Positions 8,748 through 17,098 of a DNA stretch of 64,000 nt are shown one piece after another. Position 1 is the first letter of the stretch. Every line of letters begins with the position of its first letter. Position numbers and translations under genes: made by a program. Source of the stretch: Mycobacterium numidiamassiliense (GTDB lineage: Bacteria; Actinomycetota; Actinomycetes; Mycobacteriales; Mycobacteriaceae); contig NZ_FUEZ01000003.1 in assembly GCF_900157365.1 (NCBI RefSeq), positions 744,001-808,000 of the forward strand. The letters are read 5' to 3'. Below the pieces are notes generated by a model that saw nothing but the letters and a program-made list of their open reading frames with translations, was not told the DNA's origin and did not search any database.

Positions 8748-9914
8748 GTGGTGGGCAACCCGGACACCGTTGATCCGCGCCGCCATGACGCGGTGCTGCT
8801 CGAGCACGCGGACTCGGCACAACCACTGATCGCGCGCCTGCAGCAGGCGGGTGTGCTTGTCGGCGTCGTCGCGTCGAGTGGCAACCGCCAGGACCTGATC
8901 GAGGCGGCCGACGCCCTCGGGACGCGGGCGGGCCGCAGCGTGGTCATCGCGACCGACGCGGCCGGTGTCACGGCGGCACGCGAGGCGGGCTTCGCGTTGG
9001 TCATCGGCGTGGATTCCACGGGACGCGGCGACGAACTGCGTCGCCTCGGCGCCGACGCGGTGGTCGCCGACCCCGGCGAGGTCACGGTGCGCACCGGGGA
9101 CCGACGGATGTCGCAGCTCCCGGATGCGTTGCGGGCCCTCGACGACGGCCTGCCCGCCGGCCGGCCGGCCGTCTTCTTCGACTTCGACGGCACCCTGTCC
9201 GACATCGTCAACGATCCGGGCTCGGCGCGGTTGGTCGCGGGCGCGGACGAGGCGCTGCGGCAGCTGGCCGCGCAGTGCCCAGTCGCGGTGCTGTCCGGCC
9301 GAGACCTGGCCGATGTGAGCAAGCGGGTGGGGCTGCCCGGCATCTGGTATGCAGGCAGTCACGGCTTCGAGCTGACCGCACCCGACGGAACACACCACCA
9401 GAACGACGCCGCGGCGGCGGCCATACCGGTGCTCGAGCAAGCCGCCGCCCAGCTGCGCGAGCAGCTCGGGTCGATCCCCGGTGTCGTGGTGGAGCACAAG
9501 CGGTTTGGCGTCGCCGTGCACTACCGCAACGCCGCGCGCAACCGCGTCGGTGACGTGGCCGCCGCGGTTCGGGCGGCCGGGCAGCGCGACGCGCTTCGGG
9601 TGACCACCGGCCGCGAGGTCATCGAGCTGCGCCCCGATATCGACTGGGACAAGGGGAAAACGCTGCACTGGGTCATCGACCACCTTCAGCAGGCGAAAGC
9701 CGAGTCGCTGGTGCCGATCTATCTGGGCGACGACATCACCGACGAGGACGCATTCGACGCGGTACGCGAAGGCGACCTTGCTGGCATCCCAATCCTGGTG
9801 CGGCACAACGACGATGGCGACCGGGCCACCGCGGCGCAGTTCGCGCTGGAGAGCCCGGCGCGAGCCGCCGAGTTCACCGACCGGCTGGCCCGCCGGCTCG
9901 CGCAGGCCCTCTAG
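8748..9914 (+). CDS. otsB2: Trehalose-6-phosphate phosphatase OtsB2
   Basis: HAD-superfamily phosphatase that converts trehalose 6-phosphate to trehalose, essential in Mtb for the OtsA-OtsB pathway and for trehalose mycolate supply. 388 residues, close to the 391 of Mtb OtsB2. The nucleophile motif DFDGT is at 145-149; later motifs include CPVAVLSGRDLADV, GSHGFEL and the metal-binding YLGDDITDEDAFDAV. The first about 120 residues form the mycobacterial N-terminal extension, itself HAD-like. GTG 8748 has GAGAGGG just upstream. It overlaps the convergent htdY stop by 4 bp. Confidence 0.94.
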   Translation: MVGNPDTVDPRRHDAVLLEHADSAQPLIARLQQAGVLVGVVASSGNRQDLIEAADALGTRAGRSVVIATDAAGVTAAREAGFALVIGVDSTGRGDELRRLGADAVVADPGEVTVRTGDRRMSQLPDALRALDDGLPAGRPAVFFDFDGTLSDIVNDPGSARLVAGADEALRQLAAQCPVAVLSGRDLADVSKRVGLPGIWYAGSHGFELTAPDGTHHQNDAAAAAIPVLEQAAAQLREQLGSIPGVVVEHKRFGVAVHYRNAARNRVGDVAAAVRAAGQRDALRVTTGREVIELRPDIDWDKGKTLHWVIDHLQQAKAESLVPIYLGDDITDEDAFDAVREGDLAGIPILVRHNDDGDRATAAQFALESPARAAEFTDRLARRLAQAL

Positions 9915-10795
9915 CCCTCGACGTACTCGACCACGCCGTCGTCGAGCACCACCCGGGCAGCCTCGTCTGAAGCGCCTTCGGCGCCAGAGGCCGCCTCGGT
10001 GCGGAACACCGCCTTGCCCAGCTCGGTGCGCCAGATCAGCGTGGTCAACGTCTCGCCGGGGAACACCGGCGAACTGAAACGCGAATCGATCGAGGTGACG
10101 TTGGCCGCCAGGCCCTTACCCAGTTCGGCGACCAGGGCGCGGCCCGCGACGCCGTAGCTGCACAGCCCGTGCAGGATCGGCTTGGGGAATCCGGCCAGCT
10201 CCCTGGCGAACCAGGGATCGCTGTGCAGCGGGTTGCGGTCACCGGAAAGCCGGTAGATCAGCGCCTGATCCGCGCGGGTGGGCAGCGCGACCCGGGCGTC
10301 GGGCTCGCGGTCCGGGATCTCAGGCGCGATCGGCCGCTGGCCCGGCTGACCGCCGAATCCGCCCGCACCCCGGACGACGAAGGTGGTCGAGGTCTCGGCG
10401 ATCAACGTCCCCGACTCCGGGTCGGTGCCGCGGCCGCGCAGCATGACGACCGCATTCTTGCCCTCACCCTTGTCCTGAATGTCGGTAACCTCGGTGACCA
10501 CCGAGAGCTTGCCCGCGGGCGGCAGGGGCGCGTGCAGACGGATGCCTTGCGAGCCGTGTAACAGCATGGCCCAGTTGAACTTTCCGATCTTGCCCGCCGC
10601 CCCGAAGGCCGGGCAGCAGATCACCGCGTAGGTCGGCAACACCTGCTGATCGATGTCGTGGCTGTTCTCGGTGGTAAACGACAGGTCATCGAGGCCAGCA
10701 CCAACACCGAGCGCGTACAGCAGCGTGTCCCGATCGGTCCATTCGAACAACATCGGCTCGGTCACCGCGCCGACGGCACTCGGGTCAATCGCCAT
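9911..10795 (-). CDS. htdY: 3-hydroxyacyl-thioester dehydratase, MaoC-like double hotdog (HtdY type)
   Basis: (R)-specific enoyl hydratase/3-hydroxyacyl-CoA dehydratase acting on acyl thioesters. 294 residues with two hotdog halves: the N-terminal half (WTDRDTLLYALGVGAG) and the C-terminal MaoC catalytic half YRLSGDRNPLHSDPWFAR then FPKPILHGLCSYG, where Asp and His of SGDRNPLHSD are the hydratase motif. ATG 10795 follows GAGAGGAGA. The position before lpqD matches Mtb Rv3389c (htdY). The long in-frame extension upstream is not needed and overlaps lpqD. Substrate chain length is not visible. Confidence 0.9.
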   Translation of the reverse strand: MAIDPSAVGAVTEPMLFEWTDRDTLLYALGVGAGLDDLSFTTENSHDIDQQVLPTYAVICCPAFGAAGKIGKFNWAMLLHGSQGIRLHAPLPPAGKLSVVTEVTDIQDKGEGKNAVVMLRGRGTDPESGTLIAETSTTFVVRGAGGFGGQPGQRPIAPEIPDREPDARVALPTRADQALIYRLSGDRNPLHSDPWFARELAGFPKPILHGLCSYGVAGRALVAELGKGLAANVTSIDSRFSSPVFPGETLTTLIWRTELGKAVFRTEAASGAEGASDEAARVVLDDGVVEYVEG

Positions 10796-10889
10796 CCGAG
10801 TCTCCTCTCGATTGCAAGATTGAAGCTTTTTCTCCCCCCAACCATTGCAAGCCCTTCCCCCGAGGCCGTCGGCAGGGCAGGCTATCGCC

Positions 10890-11594
10890 ATGGGGAAGCG
10901 CAGCGTGACCTGGAAGGCAGCGGCGGTGCTGGCCGCAACGGTGATCGTCGGCGCCTGCGGCGGATCTCCGCAGGCGCGCAGCATCACACTGACGTTCATC
11001 CGGCACGCGGAGTCGGAGGCGAACGCCAGCGGGATCATCAACACCGAGGTGCCGGGTCCCGGCCTGAGCCAGCAGGGCAAAGGGCAGGCCGAAGACCTCG
11101 CGCACCACATTGGACGCAGCGACTACGACGGCATCTACGCCTCCACCATGGTCCGCGCCCAGCAAACCGCCGCTCCGTTGGCCGCTGAACTCGGCAAGCA
11201 CGTAGAGGTGCTGCAGGGCATCCAGGAGATCAGCGCGGGCTGGTTCGATGGCAGGCCGGACGCCCAGGCGCCATTGACGTATCTGGTGGCGCCGGCCGAC
11301 TGGCTCAACGGCGACCTGCAGGACAGCATCCCCGGGTCAGTCACCGGCAAACAATTCAACGACCAGTTCACCGCGGCCATCCAGAAGGTATACGACAGCG
11401 GCAACCGCAATCCGGTGCTGTTCTCGCACAAATTCGCGATCGAATACTGGACGTTGCTCAACACGAAGAACGCCAAGGACAGCCTGTTGAGCAGCCATCC
11501 GCTGCCCAACACCGGCCGGGTGGTGATCAGCGGAAACCCGATGACCGGCTGGACGCTGGAGGAATGGGACGGGATCCGCAACTTCGCCGGCTGA
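10890..11594 (+). CDS. lpqD: Lipoprotein LpqD, histidine phosphatase (phosphoglycerate-mutase) fold
   Basis: Predicted membrane-anchored, cell-surface phosphatase-fold protein of 234 residues. ATG 10890 begins a signal peptide (MGKRSVTWKAAAVLAATVI) ending in the lipobox VGAC, so the mature protein would be lipidated on Cys 24. The histidine phosphatase motif reads RHAESEAN, and GLSQQGKGQAEDLA and STMVRAQQTAAPL follow as in the family. Gene order htdY-lpqD-acyl-CoA reductase is that of Mtb Rv3389c-Rv3391. Substrate unknown. Confidence 0.9.
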   Translation: MGKRSVTWKAAAVLAATVIVGACGGSPQARSITLTFIRHAESEANASGIINTEVPGPGLSQQGKGQAEDLAHHIGRSDYDGIYASTMVRAQQTAAPLAAELGKHVEVLQGIQEISAGWFDGRPDAQAPLTYLVAPADWLNGDLQDSIPGSVTGKQFNDQFTAAIQKVYDSGNRNPVLFSHKFAIEYWTLLNTKNAKDSLLSSHPLPNTGRVVISGNPMTGWTLEEWDGIRNFAG

Positions 11595-11610
11595 CCTATA
11601 CCATGGCGCA

Positions 11611-13635
11611 ATGCGCTATGTCGTTACCGGCGGTACCGGGTTTATTGGTCGCCGCGTCGTCTCTCAGCTGCTAGCGACCCGGCCGGACGCCGAGGTGTGG
11701 GTCCTGGTCCGCCGCCAGTCGCTGGGGCGCTTCGAGCAGCTCGCCGCCGAGTGGGGTGAACGCGCGAGGCCGCTGGTCGGTGAGCTGCCCGGCCACGACC
11801 TGACCGACGAGACCCTCGCCGGGCTCGGCGACGTGGACCACTTGGTGCACTGCGCGGCGATCTACGACATCACCGTCGGTGAGGCCGAACAGCGGGCCGC
11901 CAACGTCGAAGGCACCCGCGCCGTCATCGCGCTGGCCCAGCGGCTGGACGCCACGATGCATCATGTGTCGTCGATCGCCGTGGCGGGCGACTTCCCCGGC
12001 GAGTACACCGAGGACGACTTCGATGTCGGCCAGCAGCTGCCCACGCCGTACCACCAGACCAAGTTCGAAGCCGAGTTACTGGTGCGCTCGACGCCCGGGC
12101 TGCGTCACCGCATCTACCGCCCGGCGGTGGTGGTGGGCGACTCGCGCACCGGCGAGATGGACAAGATCGATGGCCCGTACTACTTCTTCGGCGTGCTGGC
12201 CAAGCTGGCCGTGTTGCCGTCGCTGACCCCGATGCTGCTGCCCGACACCGGGCGCACCAATATCGTCCCGGTCGACTACGTTGTCGAAGCGATCGTCGCG
12301 CTGATGCACGCCGAGGGCAGCGACGGGCGGGCGTTCCATCTGACCGCGCCGAAAAGCATTGGGCTGCGCGGCATTTACCGCGGCGTCGCCAAGGAGGCCG
12401 GGCTGCCCGCGCCGCGCGGGTCGCTGCCCCGCTCGATGGCCGCCCCGGTGCTCAAGGTCAGCGGGCGGGCCAAGGTGCTGCGCAACATGGCCGTCACTCA
12501 GCTGGGCATTCCCGTCGAGGTGTTGGACCTCGTCGAGCTGGCCCCCACCTTCATCAGCGATGAGACGCGAAAGATACTGCAGGACAACGGCATTGCGGCC
12601 GTTCCGGAGTTCGCCGACTATGCGCCAAAGCTGTGGCGGTACTGGGCCGAGCACCTCGACCCCGATCGTGCTCGTCGCGACGATCCTTCGGGCCCGCTGC
12701 AGCACCGGCACGTCATCATCACCGGCGCGTCCAGCGGCATCGGCCGCGCGTCGGCGATCGCCATCGCCGAGCGCGGCGCGACCGTGTTCGCGCTGGCCCG
12801 CACCGGCGGCGCGCTCGACCAGCTGGTCGCCGAGATCCGCGCGAACGGCGGCCAGGCGTATGCCTTTACCTGCGATGTCACCGATTCGGATTCGGTGGAG
12901 CACACCATCAAGGACATCCTTGGCCGCTTCGGCCATGTCGATTACCTGGTGAACAACGCCGGCCGGTCGATCCGCCGCTCGGTGGTCAACTCCACCGACC
13001 GGCTGCACGACTATGAGCGGGTGATGGCGGTCAACTACTTCGGCGCGGTGCGCATGGTGCTGGCGCTGCTGCCGCACTGGCGCGAGCGCCGGTTCGGCCA
13101 CGTCGTCAACGTGTCCAGTGCCGGGGTGCTGGCCCGCAATCCGCAATACAGCTCGTATCTGCCCACCAAGGCGGCACTGGACGCGTTCTCCGAAGTGGTC
13201 GCCGCCGAGACGCTGTCCGACCACATCACGTTCACCAACATCCACATGCCACTGGTCAAGACGCCGATGATTGTGCCCTCGCAACGACTCAACCCGGTGC
13301 CGCCGATCAGCCCCGAGCGCGCGGCGGCGATGGTGGTGCGCGGGCTCGTCGAAAAACCGGCCCGCATCGATACCCCGTTGGGCACACTCGCTGAGGCCGG
13401 TAACCATTTCACGCCGAAGTTGTCCCGGCGGATTCTGCATCAGCTGTATCTCGGTTATCCCGATTCGGCTGCTGCGCGAGGCATTTCGCCCGAACCGGCC
13501 GCGACGCCGCCGGCTTCGACACCGCCAGCCTCGGGGCGCCGGCCGAGGCGGCCTGTCCGTGCCGTCACCGGCGGTATCCGCACACCACGGCCCGTCAAAC
13601 GGCTGGTACGACTGGTGCCCGGAGTGCACTGGTGA
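11611..13635 (+). CDS. acrA1: Fatty acyl-CoA reductase, two-domain (AcrA1/FcoR, Rv3391-like)
   Basis: Two NAD(P)-binding reductases fused in 674 residues. The N-terminal half (VVTGGTGFIGRRV at about 4-16, YHQTKFEAE active-site region) is an extended SDR of the thioester-reductase type; the C-terminal half (ITGASSGIGRASAIA near 370, NNAGRSIRRS, YSSYLPTKAALDAFS) is a classical SDR. The Mtb homologue reduces fatty acyl-CoA to aldehyde/alcohol for wax ester synthesis, which fits the nearby WS/DGAT. Pro/Ala-rich C-terminal tail after about 620. It overlaps iunH by 4 bp, indicating coupling. Confidence 0.9.
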   Translation: MRYVVTGGTGFIGRRVVSQLLATRPDAEVWVLVRRQSLGRFEQLAAEWGERARPLVGELPGHDLTDETLAGLGDVDHLVHCAAIYDITVGEAEQRAANVEGTRAVIALAQRLDATMHHVSSIAVAGDFPGEYTEDDFDVGQQLPTPYHQTKFEAELLVRSTPGLRHRIYRPAVVVGDSRTGEMDKIDGPYYFFGVLAKLAVLPSLTPMLLPDTGRTNIVPVDYVVEAIVALMHAEGSDGRAFHLTAPKSIGLRGIYRGVAKEAGLPAPRGSLPRSMAAPVLKVSGRAKVLRNMAVTQLGIPVEVLDLVELAPTFISDETRKILQDNGIAAVPEFADYAPKLWRYWAEHLDPDRARRDDPSGPLQHRHVIITGASSGIGRASAIAIAERGATVFALARTGGALDQLVAEIRANGGQAYAFTCDVTDSDSVEHTIKDILGRFGHVDYLVNNAGRSIRRSVVNSTDRLHDYERVMAVNYFGAVRMVLALLPHWRERRFGHVVNVSSAGVLARNPQYSSYLPTKAALDAFSEVVAAETLSDHITFTNIHMPLVKTPMIVPSQRLNPVPPISPERAAAMVVRGLVEKPARIDTPLGTLAEAGNHFTPKLSRRILHQLYLGYPDSAAARGISPEPAATPPASTPPASGRRPRRPVRAVTGGIRTPRPVKRLVRLVPGVHW

Positions 13636-14663
13636 ACCCCGTCTTCGTCGACGTCGACACCGGCGTGGACGATGCGCTGGCCCTGATGTACCTGCTGGCC
13701 AGCCCCGAGGCCGACGTGGTTGGCATCGCCTCGACCACTGGAAACGTTGCGGTAGAACAGGTTTGCGAGAACAATCTGGGCCTGCTCGAACTGTGCGGAT
13801 TCCCCGACATCCCGGTGTCGAAGGGTTCCGAGGAAACCTTGACCGGGCCGTTGCGCGCCCCATCGAGGGTGCACGGCCCCCGGGGCATGGGGTATGCCGA
13901 GCTGCCGCCGAGCGATCGCCGGCTTACCGACTACGACTCCGCAGCAGCCTGGGTGCGAGCCGCGCAACGTTATCCGGGCGAGCTGATCGGCGTGGCCACC
14001 GGCCCGCTGACCAATCTGGCACTGGCCCTGCGCGCCGAGCCTGCCCTGCCAACGCTGTTGCGCCGGTTGGTGATCATGGGCGGCTCCTACGACCACCGCG
14101 GCAACACCACGCCGGTAGCCGAATGGAACATCAGCGTCGACCCCGAGGCGGCCGCCGAGGTGCTCACCGCTTGGTCAGGGAAAACGCATGAACATCAGCA
14201 ACTTCCGATCCTGTGCGGCTTGAACCTGACTCGCACCGTTGCTTTGACGCCGGAAATCCTGACCCAGCTGGCCGCGGTCGCCGGGTCGACGACAACGGTG
14301 CTGAGCCTGCATGACGAGCGCGGCACCCGGTCGGCGGCGTCCAATGCATTGATTCAGGTGATCGAAGACGCGACGCGGTTCTACTTGGAGGGCTACTACG
14401 ACAACGGCCATGGGTATGTGGCGCACATGCACGACCCGTTAGCCGCCGCGGTCGCGCTGGACCCAGGACTCGTCGTGACCCGCCCGGCGACCGTGGAGGT
14501 CGAGCTGACCGGCACGCTGACCCGCGGCATGACCGTCACCGACTGGTCACTGCACCGAGAACCCAATGCGCACATCGGCATTGACGTCGATCCGGCGGCG
14601 TTCTTCGACCGGTTCATCGAACGGGTCGGACCCTTCGCACGCCGACTGGGCGATCACTCGTAG
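13632..14663 (+). CDS. iunH: Inosine-uridine preferring nucleoside hydrolase
   Basis: Ca2+-dependent N-ribohydrolase that releases bases from nucleosides for salvage. 343 residues. The N-terminal metal site VDVDTGVDDALAL (DTDxGxDD-like) lies at residues 5-17; VATGPLTNLALAL and VIMGGSYDHRGNTTPVAEWN supply the ribose-binding and second Asp regions. The start GTG 13632 overlaps the previous stop (GTGA), so translation is probably coupled to acrA1. Mtb has cmaA1 between these genes; it is absent here. Convergent overlap of 10 bp with imuB. Confidence 0.93.
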   Translation: MNPVFVDVDTGVDDALALMYLLASPEADVVGIASTTGNVAVEQVCENNLGLLELCGFPDIPVSKGSEETLTGPLRAPSRVHGPRGMGYAELPPSDRRLTDYDSAAAWVRAAQRYPGELIGVATGPLTNLALALRAEPALPTLLRRLVIMGGSYDHRGNTTPVAEWNISVDPEAAAEVLTAWSGKTHEHQQLPILCGLNLTRTVALTPEILTQLAAVAGSTTTVLSLHDERGTRSAASNALIQVIEDATRFYLEGYYDNGHGYVAHMHDPLAAAVALDPGLVVTRPATVEVELTGTLTRGMTVTDWSLHREPNAHIGIDVDPAAFFDRFIERVGPFARRLGDHS

Positions 14664-16228
14664 CTTCCTTCCAGATACCACCGCCGCTGCCGGTAGCACA
14701 GCAACAATGCGCGCTCGCTTTCCAGCAGCACCTGGGCGCGGGCGGTGCGGCCCTTCCTGAGGCCCGGGTCCCACCAGCGCTCGTCGACGGGCCAAGGCCC
14801 GGTCCACCAGCGCAGCGGATCGTCGCGACCGCGGGCTACCAGTCGCGCCGGGTCGGCGGAGAACATTCCACGGCTGGTCACTCGTATCGGATTTCCTTGG
14901 GCGTCAAGCAATTCCACTGGATCGTCGAGCAGCACAGCCGGCGACGGCTCGGGCAGCTGGCCGGGCCAGGGCTGACCAGGATCGGCGTGCGGCACCGGCT
15001 CGTCGCCCAACGGGGTCAGCGTGATGCGTTCGGCGGGCCCGCGACCGCCGGACAGCACCGGCACCTGCACCGCCTCCGGTCCGAGCAGGCCCTGCACCCG
15101 CACCAGCGCCCGGCGGGCCCGCAGCCTGTCCTCCTCCCCCATGCCACCCCATAGCGGCAGTTGTAACGCCTCGGCGGACACCACCTCCACTGCCCGCAGC
15201 CGAAGCAACGTCACCGGCGCGGTGGGGCGACCCTGGCTGGTCCGATTGCTCAGCCAGCCATCCAGTTGCCAGCGCACCCGGTCGGCGGTGGCCTCCTCGG
15301 TCAGGGGCTCGGCGCATCGCCATACCCGGCTGCGCTCTTCGCCGTTGGCGGTGACGGCGTGGATAGCCAGCCGGGTGCAGCCCACTCCGGTGGACATCAG
15401 CATCTGGTGCAATGTGCCGGCCAGTGAGCGCCCGGCGAATGCCGCGGCATCGACCCGGTCGATCGGCGGATCGCAATCCAGCACGGCCTCGAGCTCCGGC
15501 GGCAGCTCTCGCCCGGACGGTCCCCGCTCGGGCTGGCCGCGGGCGAGGCGGTGCGCGGCTACCCCGTCAGCGCCGAACCTGGAGGCCACGTCGGTCGCCG
15601 AGAGGGCGGCAAACTGTCCGATGGTGCGAATCCCCATCCGCCACAACAGATCCGCCAGTTCTTCTCGCCCAGGGCCGGACAGACTCGGCTCGGTGGCAAG
15701 CTGCCGGATCGACAGCACCGATAGAAACCGTGCGTCGCCGCCCGGCTGGACGACCCGGCCCGCACGCGCAGCGAAGACCGCGGTGGACAGCTGGTCGGCA
15801 ATCCCGACCTGACACTCGGCGCCCGCCGCGGCCACCGCGTCGATCAGCCGCTCGGCGGCGTCGGTCTCCGACCCGAAATACCGGGCGACCCCGCGTACCG
15901 GCAACACCAGGAGCCCAGGCCGCAGCACCTCGGCGCGGGGCACCAGATCGTCCACCGCCGCGATCACGCCCTCGAAGAAGCGGGCGTCACGGTCGGCGTC
16001 GGCGGTCGTGACATGCAGTTGCGGGCAACGGGCCGCCGCCTCCCGGCGTCGCAACCCCCGCCGCACTCCGACCGCCCGGGCCGCCGACGAGCAGGCGATC
16101 ACCCGGTTGGCCAGCGTGACCGCGACCGGGGCCGTCGCGGGCAGGCCCGCGGCCGTGGCCGCCGCGACCGCCGGCCAGTCCATGCACCAGATCGCCAGCA
16201 CCCGGGAACCAGTACTGAAAGACGCCAC
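14654..16228 (-). CDS. imuB: ImuB, catalytically inactive Y-family polymerase adaptor
   Basis: Hub of the mycobacterial mutasome: binds the beta clamp and recruits ImuA' and DnaE2. 524 residues with a Y-family polymerase layout, but the catalytic acids are missing: the first motif reads WCMDW instead of DxDxF and the SIDE position reads LPVRG (about 109-113). The clamp-binding motif QLPLWG is at 356-361, the same hexapeptide known from Mtb ImuB. It lies 6 bp downstream of imuA' in one transcript under the LexA box. Corresponds to Mtb Rv3394c. Confidence 0.95.
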   Translation of the reverse strand: MASFSTGSRVLAIWCMDWPAVAAATAAGLPATAPVAVTLANRVIACSSAARAVGVRRGLRRREAAARCPQLHVTTADADRDARFFEGVIAAVDDLVPRAEVLRPGLLVLPVRGVARYFGSETDAAERLIDAVAAAGAECQVGIADQLSTAVFAARAGRVVQPGGDARFLSVLSIRQLATEPSLSGPGREELADLLWRMGIRTIGQFAALSATDVASRFGADGVAAHRLARGQPERGPSGRELPPELEAVLDCDPPIDRVDAAAFAGRSLAGTLHQMLMSTGVGCTRLAIHAVTANGEERSRVWRCAEPLTEEATADRVRWQLDGWLSNRTSQGRPTAPVTLLRLRAVEVVSAEALQLPLWGGMGEEDRLRARRALVRVQGLLGPEAVQVPVLSGGRGPAERITLTPLGDEPVPHADPGQPWPGQLPEPSPAVLLDDPVELLDAQGNPIRVTSRGMFSADPARLVARGRDDPLRWWTGPWPVDERWWDPGLRKGRTARAQVLLESERALLLCYRQRRWYLEGSYE

Positions 16229-16234
16229 CCGACT

Positions 16235-16915
16235 TCACCCCGTTCGCGCCCGGGCAACCACCCGTCGGCCCGCACACACCCCGCTGACCTGCAACCGCAC
16301 CCCGCTGATTCGCCCGAATCCGCAGACGGGTGCACCCCGGCTACCTGCCGTGATCTCGTAGCCGCAGACCCGGGCCTCCAGCCGGGTCGGCACCCCTTGC
16401 CAGTCGCCATCGGTGACCAGCACGGTGCAACCTTTCAGCCGGGCGCGCGCCACCACCGCCCGGGCCCGCGTCGGCGGCACCCGGCGCCCGCCCAGGCCCA
16501 GCACCACCAAGTCCATGCCGTCGACGAGCACCGCGGCCACCTCCACCGGATCGGTCCCGGCATCCGGTATCACCGCGAGCCGGCTCAGATCCGCCCCCAT
16601 CTCCACTGCGGCCAACAGTCCGATATCCGGCTGGCCGACGATTGCCACGTTGCCCCCGGCCGCCGTCACCGCGGCCACCATGCCCAGCAGCAGCGACCGG
16701 GCCCCGGCCAGCACCGCCACCGTCCCCCGCGGCAGCGGAGCCGGCAGAGCTTCCGCCAGCCACTGCGGGACCGGCAGCTGGGCTTCCGATTCCGGCAGCA
16801 GGTCCGCGGCGGGAGCGACGGGCTTCTGCGACATCGCATCCATCTTGCGGCGCAGCGATTCCAGCTGCTCAGCGCGGTTTTCCTGGCGCTGATCGGAGGC
16901 AAAAGCCGCAGTCAT
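16235..16915 (-). CDS. imuA': ImuA', RecA-like mutasome accessory protein
   Basis: Accessory factor for DnaE2-dependent mutagenesis, 226 residues. It has a RecA/SulA-like core ([20 protein letters not shown], then [19 protein letters not shown] and [14 protein letters not shown]) but no intact Walker A, as in Mtb Rv3395c. The N-terminal 30 residues form a polar helix. ATG 16915 is preceded by GAGG. The LexA box begins 13 bp upstream, so the gene and imuB downstream are expected to be SOS-induced. Confidence 0.93.
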   Translation of the reverse strand: MTAAFASDQRQENRAEQLESLRRKMDAMSQKPVAPAADLLPESEAQLPVPQWLAEALPAPLPRGTVAVLAGARSLLLGMVAAVTAAGGNVAIVGQPDIGLLAAVEMGADLSRLAVIPDAGTDPVEVAAVLVDGMDLVVLGLGGRRVPPTRARAVVARARLKGCTVLVTDGDWQGVPTRLEARVCGYEITAGSRGAPVCGFGRISGVRLQVSGVCAGRRVVARARTG

Positions 16916-16928
16916 GATGAGCCTCTAT

Positions 16929-16944
16929 TCGAAAGTATGTTCGA
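16929..16944. promoter_or_regulatory. LexA SOS box controlling imuA'-imuB
   Basis: TCGAAAGTATGTTCGA, identical over 16 bases to the box upstream of dnaE2. Its position 13 bp before the imuA' start fits repression by LexA. The rest of the gap up to the guaA stop (16945-17098) holds no clear gene. Confidence 0.92.
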
Positions 16945-17098
16945 TATGTTGTGGAGTAAACACCCACCCTCCGACAACCGTCAAGCAACGTGAGAGGCGG
17001 CTTTATGCGCTCGGTGCTGCTGGGGCTGGTGGTGCCTTTTGGGCAGTATTTTCCTGGTCACTACGCGCGGCCGTTACGCCGGCCGCAGAGTCGCCGGG

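Noticed and set aside
12076..13863. Minus-strand frame of 595 codons antisense to acrA1/iunH
   Set aside because: No recognisable domain and antisense-type composition; the plus-strand two-domain reductase explains the region.
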